A DNA stretch of 64,000 nt, from assembly GCA_943787465.1 (NCBI GenBank), contig CALSMN010000009.1, forward strand, positions 57,115 to 121,114, given 5' to 3'. The stretch is from an uncultured Bacteroidia bacterium. Its GTDB lineage: Bacteria; Bacteroidota; Bacteroidia; NS11-12g; UBA9320. The position numbers and the translations under genes are program-made. Shown here piece after piece: positions 9,185 to 19,600 of this stretch. The number at the start of each line of letters is the position of its first letter. The first letter of the stretch is position 1. A model generated the notes under the pieces. That model worked only from the letters and a program-made list of their open reading frames with translations. It searched no databases and was not told the origin of the DNA.

Positions 9185-11254
9185 ATGTCAGAACGTAAAA
9201 ATAAAGGTAAAAAGCCTAGTAATCAAAGAAATAACTCTAATCCTTTTGAAATGAAGAAAAATAAACCCGGGAAACCAAAGTTCAATTACATATGGATTTA
9301 TGTCATAATAGCAGTTATTTTCCTAATCATGACGTTTATGAATCCTGGAGATGGGAAGCAAGTAACAGTTGATAAAGTGCTCTCCATGGTAGAAAATGGA
9401 GATGTTAAAAAAATAAATGTCATTAACAGAAGTAGGGCAGAGGTGTATCTTACCGATGAAGCTAAAAAAGATTCGGAATACAAAAAAGATATCCCAACTA
9501 ATTCTTTTGGTGGGCAAGATTCCTATACCTATTATTTGTCCGATATAGGGGATTATGAATATTTTAATAATCAAGTGAAGGAAGCTCAGAAGAATCTTCC
9601 TGGAACAAATCAAGTGGTAATTAATCCAGAGGTAAAAGAGAGCTTTTGGGATAATCCCATCGTTTCGATCGTTTTATATATTGCTATTTTTGGTCTGATA
9701 TGGATGTTTATCATGCGAAGAATGGGAGGCGGCGGTGGTGCTGGCGGAGGACAGATCTTTAGTATTGGAAAGTCTAAAGCCCAACTTTTTGATAAAGACA
9801 CTAAAGTTAATGTTACATTCAAGGATGTAGCCGGACTCGAAGGCGCCAAAGAAGAAGTTATGGAAATTGTCGATTTCCTTAAAAATCCTAAAAAGTATTC
9901 TGAGTTGGGGGGTAAAATTCCAAAAGGCGCTTTGCTAGTTGGCCCTCCAGGAACAGGGAAAACATTATTGGCAAAAGCGGTTGCTGGAGAAGCTGACGTA
10001 CCATTCTTTTCACTTTCGGGGTCAGATTTTGTGGAAATGTTCGTAGGTGTTGGAGCAAGTAGAGTAAGAGACTTATTTAAACAGGCTAAAGAAAAAGCCC
10101 CTTGTATCATTTTTATTGATGAGATTGACGCCATTGGAAGAGCTCGAGGTAAAAATGCCATGCAAGGTGGAAATGATGAACGTGAAAATACGTTAAACCA
10201 ACTCCTAACCGAAATGGACGGTTTTGGGACAGATACAGGTGTCATAATGCTTGCAGCAACCAACCGTGTAGATATTTTAGATTCTGCTCTACTCCGTGCT
10301 GGACGATTTGATCGACAGATCTATGCGGACATGCCTGATTTAAATGAACGTAAAGAAATTTTTGAGGTGCATTTAAAACCTATCAAAATTGAAAAAGGTC
10401 TTGATATTGATTTCTTAGCACGTCAAACGCCTGGATTTAGTGGAGCAGATATTGCCAATATGTGCAATGAGGCAGCCTTAATTGCGGCTAGACACAATAA
10501 GAAAAAAGTCGAAAAGCAAGATTTTTTAGATGCGGTAGACCGTATCGTAGGTGGACTAGAAAAGAAAAATAAAATTATTACACCAGATGAAAAACGAGCC
10601 GTAGCTGTGCACGAAGCAGGTCATGCAACCGTTAGTTGGTTGTGCGAATATGCCAATCCTCTTGTAAAAGTGACCATTGTACCTCGCGGTAGAAGTTTAG
10701 GTGCCGCATGGTATTTGCCCGATGAAAGACAAATAACACGTACAGAGCAAATGCTGGATGAAATGTGTGCTACTCTAGGCGGTCGAGCCGCAGAGAAAGT
10801 GGTATTTGATAAAATATCAACGGGTGCTTTAAGTGATTTGGAAAAAGTCACTAAACAAGCAATGGCTATGGTTTCTATTTATGGTTTGAATGAGAAAGTA
10901 GGAAATATTTCTTACTACAATATGGACAATAGCTTTAGCAAACCGTTCAGTGAGAAGCAAGCGGCTATTATGGATGAAGAAATTAAAAAATTGACGGATC
11001 AACAATACAAACGTGCTATCAAAATCCTGGAGAAAAACAAAGATAAATTACTTCTTTTAGCTGACCAATTATTAGAAAAAGAAGTGATATTTAAGGAAGA
11101 TCTCGAAAAGATTTTTGGGGAAAGTGCCTTGGATAAAGCATCAAATTCCAAAAGTAAAAAGGTATTCCAAAAGGTTGTAGAGCAGGAAGTGGTGGAAGAG
11201 GATGCAAAAACCTCAGAAGTTACGGGGGAGTCAAATCCAGAAAAAGAAGTTTAG
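9185..11254 (+). CDS. ftsH: ATP-dependent zinc metalloprotease FtsH
   Basis: Membrane-anchored AAA+ protease that degrades misfolded and regulatory membrane proteins. The ATG at 9185 ([14 protein letters not shown]) is preferred to 9146 because it gives the usual basic cytoplasmic N-terminus before the first membrane helix ([18 protein letters not shown]). A periplasmic region follows, then a second helix ([19 protein letters not shown]) and a glycine-rich linker. The AAA domain carries Walker A GPPGTGKT (about residue 253), Walker [14 protein letters not shown] and the second region of homology ([20 protein letters not shown]). The protease site is HEAGH near residue 475. The tail is acidic. 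It faces the convergent nadD without any gap. Confidence 0.97.
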   Translation: MSERKNKGKKPSNQRNNSNPFEMKKNKPGKPKFNYIWIYVIIAVIFLIMTFMNPGDGKQVTVDKVLSMVENGDVKKINVINRSRAEVYLTDEAKKDSEYKKDIPTNSFGGQDSYTYYLSDIGDYEYFNNQVKEAQKNLPGTNQVVINPEVKESFWDNPIVSIVLYIAIFGLIWMFIMRRMGGGGGAGGGQIFSIGKSKAQLFDKDTKVNVTFKDVAGLEGAKEEVMEIVDFLKNPKKYSELGGKIPKGALLVGPPGTGKTLLAKAVAGEADVPFFSLSGSDFVEMFVGVGASRVRDLFKQAKEKAPCIIFIDEIDAIGRARGKNAMQGGNDERENTLNQLLTEMDGFGTDTGVIMLAATNRVDILDSALLRAGRFDRQIYADMPDLNERKEIFEVHLKPIKIEKGLDIDFLARQTPGFSGADIANMCNEAALIAARHNKKKVEKQDFLDAVDRIVGGLEKKNKIITPDEKRAVAVHEAGHATVSWLCEYANPLVKVTIVPRGRSLGAAWYLPDERQITRTEQMLDEMCATLGGRAAEKVVFDKISTGALSDLEKVTKQAMAMVSIYGLNEKVGNISYYNMDNSFSKPFSEKQAAIMDEEIKKLTDQQYKRAIKILEKNKDKLLLLADQLLEKEVIFKEDLEKIFGESALDKASNSKSKKVFQKVVEQEVVEEDAKTSEVTGESNPEKEV

Positions 11255-11821
11255 TTACTTCACTTTTTGGGTCATGTAATTCATTACCTCGTCTGGGACT
11301 AGATATTTTATACTCCGTTCCATACGAACTAAACCTCGAATATAACTTGCTGAAATATTAAGCATAGGTCCTTTCATGACTCTCACTTTCTGATTTTTCG
11401 CAAATTCCCCACCTGGAAACCCATCCCTAAAATAAGATAATATTTCATAATTCATTAATATCTCTTCATGATCTTTCCATTTTTCTAAGTGCTGTAAATT
11501 GTCCGTACCCAGAATAAGCTGAAATTCAATTTTTGGATTTTCTTGCTTTAATTTTTTAAGAGTATAGGAAGAATAAGAAGGTGTTGGCATGTCAAATTCA
11601 GCATCACAAGCCTTAAACTTGGGATTTTCCTTAATGGCTAATTTAACCATGTTTAATCGATGCTTCGCATCCATAATATCCTTCCCTTTTTTCAATGGGT
11701 TTTGAGGAGATACTACATACCAAACTTCATCTAGTTTAGCCTGGTCCAACATATATTGTCCAATGATTAGATGTCCATAATGTATGGGATTAAACGATCC
11801 AAAAAATAACCCTATCTTCAT
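11255..11821 (-). CDS. nadD: Nicotinate-nucleotide adenylyltransferase
   Basis: Transfers AMP from ATP to nicotinate mononucleotide in NAD synthesis. The 188-residue protein has the nucleotidyltransferase signature FFGSFNPIHYGHLIIG (HxGH, residues 14-17), VSPQNPLKKGK, LILGTDNLQHLEKWKDHEEI and the C-terminal ISASYIRG motif (SxxxxR). Its ATG overlaps the end of gmk by 4 bp, and the order yicC-gmk-nadD forms a tight operon, a common arrangement in Bacteroidota. It ends one base from the ftsH stop on the opposite strand. Confidence 0.95.
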   Translation of the reverse strand: MKIGLFFGSFNPIHYGHLIIGQYMLDQAKLDEVWYVVSPQNPLKKGKDIMDAKHRLNMVKLAIKENPKFKACDAEFDMPTPSYSSYTLKKLKQENPKIEFQLILGTDNLQHLEKWKDHEEILMNYEILSYFRDGFPGGEFAKNQKVRVMKGPMLNISASYIRGLVRMERSIKYLVPDEVMNYMTQKVK

Positions 11822-12396
11822 GTTAGCTTGTGTGATTTTATAAAATTTGCAACTAAATTTTCTGCAGTTTCAAAGGTATCATTTAATACATCGTTCACAA
11901 TAACTTTGTCAAACTGTTGTTCATATTTTAGTTCACTTTTGGCTTTTTCAATCCGTTCTATGAGATGATGCTCTACTTCAGTTTCTCTTTTTCGAAGTCG
12001 ATCCATCAATATTTCAACGGAAGGAGGTCTTAAAAAAACAGCTAAAGCCTGTTCCCCATAAAATTTTTTAATATTCAAACCGCCAATCACATCGACATCA
12101 AAAATGACAGTTTTCCCTTGAGACCAAAGTCGTTCTACTTCTGATTTTAAAGTACCATAAAATAGCCCTTTATATACTTCTTCATACTCCAGAAACTGTT
12201 CATTTTTAATAGCTTTTAAAAAATCATTTTCGGTATAGAAATAGTAATCTTTCCCGTCTACTTCATTGGGTCTTTTCTGCCGAGTGGTTACACTGACGGA
12301 GAAAGCCAATTTATCTATTGTTTTTAGAAGGTGCTTAACTACGGTAGTTTTACCACTACCACTCGGGGCTGAAAATATGATTAATTTATTACTCAA
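11818..12396 (-). CDS. gmk: Guanylate kinase
   Basis: Phosphorylates GMP to GDP. The 192-residue protein starts MSNKLIIFSAPSGSGKTT with the P-loop at residues 10-18, then SVTTRQKRPNEVDGKDYYF (GMP-binding TTRxxRxxE-type block), FLEYEEVYKGLFYGT and VIFDVDVIGGLNIKK. The start codon is TTG at 12396, seven bases after the yicC stop; no ATG is available in frame before the P-loop. The last codons overlap the nadD start by 4 bp. Confidence 0.96.
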   Translation of the reverse strand: MSNKLIIFSAPSGSGKTTVVKHLLKTIDKLAFSVSVTTRQKRPNEVDGKDYYFYTENDFLKAIKNEQFLEYEEVYKGLFYGTLKSEVERLWSQGKTVIFDVDVIGGLNIKKFYGEQALAVFLRPPSVEILMDRLRKRETEVEHHLIERIEKAKSELKYEQQFDKVIVNDVLNDTFETAENLVANFIKSHKLT

Positions 12397-12402
12397 AATG
12401 TG

Positions 12403-13275
12403 CTACAACAAATTTAGGACTTGTTCTTTGATCTTTTCCAGTTCTTCCTTCATAGCAATAACTATCTTCTGGATCTCAGCATGATTAGCTTTACTCCCAA
12501 GGGTATTGATTTCACGTCCCATTTCTTGAGCTATGAAATGGAGTGATTTCCCTTTTGGATTTTGGGTCAATGAATCACAAAAATAAGTGCAGTGATCTTT
12601 GAGTCTTATTTTTTCTTCATTGATATCAAACTTTTCTACATAATAAATCAATTCTTGTTCAAAACGATTTTCATCAAAACTTTCATCATCCATTAGCTGA
12701 TGAAGCTTTGTTTTTATTCGTTCTTTAGTTATTTCAATGCGTTCATTTTCGTATTTCTCAATTTCTTGGATTAAAGAGATAATAGTGTTAGCATATTGAT
12801 TCAGGATGATATTTAATGTCTCCCCCTCTCGTTTTCTGAATGCATCAAATTCATTAAAGGCTTTTTCGCCCACTTGTAACACCAATTGGTACAATTCAGG
12901 ATCTAATTGCTCAAGGTCTTGATATATTACATCATGCATTCCAGTAGTAATCTTAAAAATATCTTGATCGGAGGCGTCCAATTGTTGACTCAAGGCTTTT
13001 AATTTGGTGTAATATTGTTTGGCTAATGGTTCATTGATTTGAATTTCATTTTCATTGATTTCATGTTTAATCACATGGACCCCGAGTGATGCACTTCCTC
13101 GTTCTATACGTTTGCCAAAAGTATTTCTAAGTTCAATTTCTTTGGGCATCAAAAATCGGGGCATACGCATGTTTAAATCCAGATACTTACCATTTAAGCT
13201 TTTAATTTCTACTTTAACCGTATATTTTTCGGTATGTGTTTCGGCTACACCGTAGCCAGTCATGGATCGAATCAT
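12403..13275 (-). CDS. yicC: YicC/YloC family endoribonuclease
   Basis: A 290-residue cytoplasmic protein of the YicC family, whose E. coli and Bacillus members are endoribonucleases linked to RNA turnover. It begins MIRSMTGYGVAETHTEKYTV, the hallmark MTGYG start, followed by KVEIKSLNGKYLDLNMRMP. The C-terminal DUF1732-like domain has FDINEEKIRLKDHCTYF, GKSLHFIAQEMGREINTLGSKAN and ending IKEQVLNLL. It is the first gene of the yicC-gmk-nadD operon. Confidence 0.95.
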   Translation of the reverse strand: MIRSMTGYGVAETHTEKYTVKVEIKSLNGKYLDLNMRMPRFLMPKEIELRNTFGKRIERGSASLGVHVIKHEINENEIQINEPLAKQYYTKLKALSQQLDASDQDIFKITTGMHDVIYQDLEQLDPELYQLVLQVGEKAFNEFDAFRKREGETLNIILNQYANTIISLIQEIEKYENERIEITKERIKTKLHQLMDDESFDENRFEQELIYYVEKFDINEEKIRLKDHCTYFCDSLTQNPKGKSLHFIAQEMGREINTLGSKANHAEIQKIVIAMKEELEKIKEQVLNLL

Positions 13276-13449
13276 TTGTGTAAGGCAAATGTAATTTCTA
13301 AAACCTAGAATCTATAGGGTTATCCTAATTTTGAATAAAAAATAAGGGTTATCTTAATTGCCATGAACCTTGTTCCTAATTTGGAGTTTTCTATAAAAAT
13401 AGTGTATTTTCGTCGGACTATGACGCTTAATTTACCTGTTTCTAAATCT

Positions 13450-14014
13450 ATGAAAACCTTAATTGCAGCCTTTTTTTTACTGACCAGCACTGTTTTAGCG
13501 GCCAATTCTTTGCCTGCTTTTCCTACTCAAGGGGATGGTATATGAAGTTATTTCACTATCAGCTGACGAAACTCAATTAGTGAAGTTAACCATTACCATT
13601 ACACCTAACGGTGTAGCACATGTTACAAAATCATTAATGGAACGTTCTCCCACTGATGTAATACAGCAATTTGTGGTAGGCAAAAATTTAAATAATATAT
13701 CTTCAACGGAACTGGGTTCAGATGGGGGATTAACCCTAACCGTTACTGAAATACCACTGGGATATGCCTTACATTGGGTACCTATTGATTTAGACCAACT
13801 CCCTATACAAAATGGGGGACCCAGTATCACGTGGTTATGTGTGGCAAGTGATTGTGACCCGGGAGATGCATGTGGGCTTAGTTTAATGCCAACGAATGTG
13901 AATATAGCGACTCTAGTCTGTAATAACACCTGTTCGAGTAGTTGTACGTTAAAATCGGGTAAAGCTGGTGGATCACTAATTAATCGTTCGGGTAGTGGCC
14001 TGCATTTGAATTAA
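13450..14014 (+). CDS. Unrecognised secreted protein, paralogue 1, with a frameshift after the signal peptide
   Basis: An ATG at 13450 encodes MKTLIAAFFLLTSTVLA plus ANSLPAFPTQG, a good signal peptide, and then a stop at 13543. The adjoining frame, open from 13535 to 14014, continues MVYEVISLSADETQLVKLTI. Removing one G from GGGG at 13531-13534 fuses the two into a single 188-codon secreted protein. The body has GVAHVTKS, LHWVPIDLDQLPIQ and ITWLCV, then a Cys-rich tail (CDPGDACGLS, CNNTCSSSC) ending SGSGLHLN. The same blocks recur in the gene at 14438 (GIAHVTKD, IYWIPIAMDSPPV, IKVWCE), so this is a two-copy family. No function is recognised. The in-frame ATG at 13420 is an alternative start. 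Confidence 0.5.
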
Positions 14015-14021
14015 TTGAGCG

Positions 14022-14438
14022 CTAAAATTGATCAAAATACGCTAGTAAAGTGTCATCAGATTGCTCAGTGCCTAGCAAGTGCTTTTTGATTTCAGAAGCA
14101 TTGTATGAAACACCAGATTCATCCAATTGATTCTTTACCCTGAAAATCTTAGATTTCAAATTGGAAAGCTGTTGGTTAAAAATAGAATTCTTTACAAATT
14201 CCTCTTTGGCATTATTCCAATCATTACTACCACAACGCAGCCCTGTAGTGAATTCGGATTTTGTCCTATTGTAAATGATTTGGGTATTAACAACAAAATC
14301 GTTGTTGTTGCTTTTGATTGCCTTTAAATAAAACTTAATAGAAAGGGTGTAAATGTCATGAATTTTTTTGATTTTTCGGGAAACTTTAATTTTGTGTAAA
14401 GGTACAGATGAAAAAATAAAAACCAACCCGTAGTTCAT
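14022..14438 (-). pseudogene. N-terminal fragment of a tyrosine recombinase (integrase)
   Basis: The open frame encodes an arm-type DNA-binding domain typical of Bacteroidota integrases: SIKFYLKAIKSNNNDFVV, RTKSEFTTGLRCGSNDWNN (the xFxTGxxxxxxxWN pattern), NSIFNQQLSNLKSKIFRVKN and ASEIKKHLLG, ending LLAYFDQF before TAG. A full integrase would continue with a SAM-like core-binding domain and a catalytic domain holding R..HxxR..H..Y. Neither exists here, so only about a third of the gene is left. It lies between two paralogous secreted genes and abuts both, suggesting that it is the scar of an insertion and deletion. Confidence 0.6.
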
Positions 14439-14956
14439 TGGCTAAGGAAGTTCATTATTTGGATTTGCCAGAGGAAAAACCGATGAGAGAACGCGATTTT
14501 CATGGCGGATCGTTGACTGCTGACGGAAGTCGCTACATCCAACTATCGGTAGATTACGATAGTTTGGGAATAGCTCATGTGACCAAAGATACAAGACCGC
14601 CTAGAAGGAATGATAAGGTTAAGGTCTATTTTAATACGTCTCAAAACAGTGTGGTATTTTCAACGCCCATGGATGATAATTATGAAGAAATCAATTACGA
14701 AAATAGATCCGAAAAAGACACCATTTATTGGATACCCATTGCGATGGATTCACCCCCTGTCGGTATTCCGGGTTCCAAGATAAAGGTATGGTGTGAGGGA
14801 GAAAAAGAGGGTTTTGCTCGGTCAGTTTTCTTTTGGGGAACAAATTATGTTGATTGCAGTGAACCTTCTAGCGAATTAAATATTAGTATCAATGGTTCTG
14901 AACCCCATACTGGAGGAGGGATTTATTTGTATGCTAAAGGGATCGTGTATGAGTAA
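14438..14956 (+). CDS. Unrecognised protein, paralogue 2 (signal peptide apparently lost)
   Basis: A 172-codon frame that opens with TTG and has no normal start or signal peptide. The upstream in-frame ATG at 14408 is followed by AAAAAATAA. The body shares blocks with the gene at 13450-14014: GIAHVTKD against GVAHVTKS, then IYWIPIAMDSPPVGIPGSKI against LHWVPIDLDQLPI, and KVWCE against TWLCV. The end is GGGIYLYAKGIVYE. The tail cysteine pattern is reduced. The most likely history is that the 5' end was replaced by the integrase fragment at 14022-14438, leaving an unexpressed or cytosolic copy. Function unknown. Confidence 0.5.
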   Translation: MAKEVHYLDLPEEKPMRERDFHGGSLTADGSRYIQLSVDYDSLGIAHVTKDTRPPRRNDKVKVYFNTSQNSVVFSTPMDDNYEEINYENRSEKDTIYWIPIAMDSPPVGIPGSKIKVWCEGEKEGFARSVFFWGTNYVDCSEPSSELNISINGSEPHTGGGIYLYAKGIVYE

Positions 14957-14973
14957 TGGACGGATTTTATATT

Positions 14974-15861
14974 TTAATTTCTTCCCTTATTAACTAAAAA
15001 AAGACCACTGATAATAAGCAGCCCACATCCTACTTTTTCTAGTGAAAGAGTATCCATTCCCCATGCAATAGCGATGAGTGTTGCCAATAACGGTTGTAAA
15101 TAAATATAACTGCCTACTGTGGTTGAATGACTGTTTTGAAGTGCCCATGCATTGAGTATGTAAGCCAAAATAGTAATACCAACAATGACATATACCATAG
15201 CGAAAATAGCTGGATAGGGGAGTGTGTGCCAGGATACTTGCATAAAATCGGGAAGGCCAATGGGTAAGACCATTAAAAACCCAAAAACAAATAGAAAAGT
15301 AGTGATAGTTAGAGCATTGTATTTGTTCAAAAGTCGCGTCACGTAATACAGATAAAAGGCATAACTAATGGCATTGAGCATCACTAATATGTCGCCCCAA
15401 AATCCTTGATTGTTCCATGAAAAATTAAACACATCAACCAGTAACGCAGCACCCACAAAAGCGATGAAGATACCAAGATAAACAACGGGTTGAATGCGTT
15501 TTTTGTAGCCTATAGCTGAAAAAATAACGACAAAAACGGGGGCCATGAGCATTAGCACTGAGGCATTAATCGAAGACGTCATAGACAAGCCCTTAAAAAA
15601 GGCAGTCATATTGAATGCTACACCAAAAAATGAGGCAATTGCAAGTTGGAGATAGTCTTTTTTGTGGCGTATCCGTTCTTTAGAAAAAAAAAGGGAATAA
15701 CCTAAAAAAAAAACCATTCCCGCACCTACACGAAGCAAGATAAATGCATAGGGGCTGATAAATTGGGGCATGGCCCATTTGGCAAAACTGAAGTTGCCCG
15801 CATAGAATAATGCAACGGCAAACAAGGCCAGGTGGACACGTACTTTTTTGCTGATAACCAA
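14974..15861 (-). CDS. EamA/DMT-family membrane transporter
   Basis: A 295-residue inner-membrane protein with about ten hydrophobic helices in two EamA repeats, as in the drug/metabolite transporter superfamily (RhaT/YdcZ-like exporters). Examples are HLALFAVALFYAGNFSFAKW, FILLRVGAGMVFFLGYSLFF and SINASVLMLMAPVFVVIFSA in the first half, then AIFAMVYVIVGITILAYILN, SYIYLQPLLATLIAIAWG and GCGLLIISGLFLVNKG in the second. The substrate is unknown; such proteins often export amino acids or metabolites. The only upstream start in frame is TTG at 15861 (MVISKKVRVHLALF). Confidence 0.85.
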   Translation of the reverse strand: MVISKKVRVHLALFAVALFYAGNFSFAKWAMPQFISPYAFILLRVGAGMVFFLGYSLFFSKERIRHKKDYLQLAIASFFGVAFNMTAFFKGLSMTSSINASVLMLMAPVFVVIFSAIGYKKRIQPVVYLGIFIAFVGAALLVDVFNFSWNNQGFWGDILVMLNAISYAFYLYYVTRLLNKYNALTITTFLFVFGFLMVLPIGLPDFMQVSWHTLPYPAIFAMVYVIVGITILAYILNAWALQNSHSTTVGSYIYLQPLLATLIAIAWGMDTLSLEKVGCGLLIISGLFLVNKGRN

Positions 15862-15996
15862 GATTGCAAATTACGTTTAAATCAAGGATTAAAAACTAAA
15901 ATAATGGGAGATAAAATCGAGTAAACATGCGATTACAAATAGAATATTTTAGCTCAACACTTTTTTTGATATCAGAAGAGTCTTATTCTTGTACTG

Positions 15997-16581
15997 ATGT
16001 ACGATTTTATAGCAGGTAAAGTAGACCGAATCACGCCTACAGAGATTATTATTGATTGCAATGGAGTAGGTTATTTACTCCATATTTCGCTACACACTTT
16101 TGAGCGATTAAAAGCAGAAAAAAATGTGAAGATATTTACTCATTTAGTGGTTCGTGAGGATAGTCATACATTATATGGCTTTGCAACGATAAGTGAACGC
16201 GAAATGTACATCAAATTGGTTGGCGTAAATGGAGTCGGTCCCAGTACGGCTCGAATGATATTAAGCAGTTTGACAGTGGATGAGGTGGTTTCAGCTATTT
16301 CTAATGCCAATATTGGAGTACTCAAAAGCATAAAAGGGATAGGCCCTAAAGCCGCCCAACGCTTGGTCGTAGAATTACAAGATAAATTAGGTGGTATCGG
16401 CTCCGATACCGCCTATCTACTCTCGGGTGGCAGTCAAGCTATGGAGGAAGCATTGGACGCGCTTATAGCCCTTGGTTTTTCAAAAGCATCCGTAAGTAAA
16501 ATTCTGATGAGAATAAATAAAGAATCAGACAATAATTTGACTACCGAAGAGTTAATTAAAAAATCATTACAATTATTGTAA
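15997..16581 (+). CDS. ruvA: Holliday junction branch-migration protein RuvA
   Basis: DNA-binding subunit of the RuvAB complex, which drives branch migration at Holliday junctions. The 194-residue length is normal. It starts MYDFIAGKVDRITPTEIIID, with the OB-fold block GYLLHISLHT and VVREDSHTLYGFA, then helix-hairpin-helix motifs LVGVNGVGPSTARMIL and IKGIGPKAAQRLVVELQDKL. The C-terminal RuvB-binding domain is EALDALIALGFSKASVSKIL. sprA follows after 74 bp, an order I recall as frequent in Bacteroidota. Confidence 0.97.
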   Translation: MYDFIAGKVDRITPTEIIIDCNGVGYLLHISLHTFERLKAEKNVKIFTHLVVREDSHTLYGFATISEREMYIKLVGVNGVGPSTARMILSSLTVDEVVSAISNANIGVLKSIKGIGPKAAQRLVVELQDKLGGIGSDTAYLLSGGSQAMEEALDALIALGFSKASVSKILMRINKESDNNLTTEELIKKSLQLL

Positions 16582-16586
16582 ATTTG
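16579..16586 (+). promoter_or_regulatory. Possible -7 promoter element of sprA
   Basis: TAAATTTG overlaps the ruvA stop codon and matches the TAnnTTTG consensus, 70 bp before the sprA start. It would give sprA its own transcription start in addition to read-through from ruvA. No TTG -33 is clear. Confidence 0.4.
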
Positions 16587-16655
16587 CATCCCTCAAGCTA
16601 AAAAAACAAGCCTATACAAAGACACCTACTCTAATCCATTAGTTTATACAAACTT

Positions 16656-19600
16656 TTGAAACGTAAATCCATTATAGCTGCAACTCAGCAAAGCATACAA
16701 GCTATGCTATTTTTGTGTGTCTGCTTGTTTTCAGCAAGTAGTGTATCCGCTCAACGCGATTCTGTGGGTACAGATGGAGAGAAGTCACCCATTACAATTG
16801 ACTTTAAGGATCCCCCCAATATTAAGACCATCTATAACTATGATGCAAAGACTGGAAATTATCTCGAAATTTTAACTATTGGAGGGAAACCAGTAGGTGC
16901 CCCAAAAGTCCTCACATTAGGGGCATACCTTCAGGCCAAAGAAAAACAAGAAAAAGAAGCCTATTATCGTAAAAAAAGTAACGCTGATAATTATGTTAAA
17001 GGCGGCGGAATCATCCCTAAAATTGCGGTAACTCCAGAAATATTTGATAAAGTATTTGGCGGCGGAATTATAGATATCAAACCAACAGGGAGTGCTGAAG
17101 TGACGTTTGGAGGTAGATACAATAAAGTAGAAAATCCAACCTACGCTATTCGTCAGCAACGCAATGGACAATTTGATTTTGGGATGAAAATGCAACTCAA
17201 TGTCACCGGACAAATTGGAGATCGTCTAAAATTAAATTGGAATTATGATACCGAGGCCACCTTTGAATTTGAAAATCAGATGAAATTAAACTGGGGTGGC
17301 GGAGAAGATGACATCATAAAAAATATAGAACTGGGTAATGTTAGTTTGCCCCTTAATGGAAGTCTGATCCAAGGTGGAAGAAACTTATTTGGAGTGAAAA
17401 CTCAACTTCAATTTGGAAAATTAAAAGTAGCTGTCATTGCTACCCAAGACAAAGGAGAAACTAAAGAAACGGAGGTGACTGGTGGGGCACAGGTTAGTAA
17501 ATATGACATCCAAGCTCACAATTATGATGTAAATAGACATTACTTCTTGTCTCATTATTTTGCCAATAACTATAATAATGCGTTGTCTAGAATTCCAATT
17601 ATTTCTTCTAACATTCAAGTAAATTATGTCGAAGTATGGGTAACTAATCGGAATAATGCTGTAGGTAATTCTAGGAATATTATGGGTTTTATGGATTTGG
17701 GAGAAAATGAATCCAATGTGTATCGTTCCTGGATCTCTGGCAATGGTAATCCGTATCCAGATAACAGTCATTCAAACTTATATGTCGATTTTATTCAAGG
17801 GCAAGAATTCTGCAACCCTTCGGATGTACGTTTAGAGCTAGGCACGGATTATGAGTGCCTGAGCAATGCCAGAAAGCTGAATGCAAACGAGTTTACATTT
17901 CATCCAACTTTAGGATACATTTCCCTTAATCAATCTCTAAATAATGATGAAGTTCTGATGGTAGCCTATGAATATACGGCTAATGGAGCTAATTATCAGG
18001 TTGGAGATCTAACCATTGATAATCCACAGACAACAGGAGCCAACAGTCATCTGAATTTAAAACTGCTTAAACATTCCACCATTAAACCTAATTTACCTGC
18101 TTGGGATTTGATGATGAAGAATATCTATTCCTTAAATACGTATAACCTTCAACGTGAGGATTTTACCATGAATGTGGTCTATGCTGATGATCCATCTGGA
18201 GCAGATCTAAACTATCTCCCAGTAGATCCAACAGAAATAGAAATCAAAGATAAGCAGCTTATTACGGTTTTAAATCTTGATAAAATAAATAAACAACAGG
18301 AAGCCAAACCCGATGGAGTTTTTGACCTCATTGATGGTATTACCATAGATGCATTGAAGGGTAGGATTATTTTCCCCGTAAGAGAACCCTTTGGTCAGTT
18401 TCTTCGTGAAAAATTTAAAGATCAAGTTTCTGCAGATTATTATGCTTTTGATTCATTGTACCGGACTACCAAATGGAATGCCGAACAAGACCTAAAACAC
18501 AATAAATTCTTTCTTCGGGGGACATTCAAAGGCTCTTCTTCTGATCAAATCAGACTACAATGTTACAATATATCGAGGGGATCAGTTCGGGTTACAGCCA
18601 ATGGCAATGCCCTCAATGAAGGCTCAGATTATACGGTAGATTATCAACTAGGAACAGTGAAGATTATTAACCAAGGAATATTAAATTCTGGGGCAGCAAT
18701 TAAAGCTACGTGTGAGAGTAACTCCTTGATCAACATTCAACAAAAATCACTTGTAGGAACTCGTCTAGATTATAAACATTCAGATAAATTATTGTTAGGG
18801 GCGACATTTATGCACATGTCTGAGCGACCACTTACCAACAAAGTAAATATTGGAGAAGAGCCACTCCGAAATTCAATCTGGGGATTAGATGGGTCCTATA
18901 ACACCGAATCTAGAATGTTAACCCGATGGGTAGACAAAATCCCTTTTATTGAAACGAAAGAAAAATCAACCATCAGTATTACTGGTGAGTTTGCTCACCT
19001 AATCCCCCATAAAGCAAAAACTCAAGGAGATAAAGGGACTTCCTATTTAGATGATTTTGAAGGAGCTGAGACACCATATGATCTAAAGTATGTCCGCAGT
19101 TGGTATATGGCAAGTACCCCACAAGGTCAACCTGAGTTATTTCCTGAGACGGCTAATCCATTGAATGCAGACAGTAGCTATAACTCAAAAAGAGCGAATT
19201 TAGCCTGGTATAATATTGATCCTATTTTTCAGAATTCATCTAAGCAGACACCTGAGAATATCACTACCACCGAAATGTCCAGCCATTGGGTAAGAACGGT
19301 AGTTCAGAAAGAGATATTTCCCAATTTAGAACTTCAACAAGGACAACCTCAGCAGCTTCCTACACTAGACTTAAGTTACTATCCTCGTGAACGTGGACAG
19401 TATAACTTTAATACTGAAAATTTATTGGAGAACGGAAAATTTTCAAATCCAGAAGAAAACTGGGGTGGAATTATGCGTAGGATCGAAACCAATGATTTTG
19501 AAGCAACCAACATTGACTATATCGAAATATGGTTAATGGACCCATTTGTCTACTCCAAATACAATGCAACGAAACATAGTATAGGTCAACTATATATCAA

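Noticed and set aside
9610..10263. 217-codon minus-strand frame opposite ftsH
   Set aside because: A low-complexity antisense shadow of the AAA domain.
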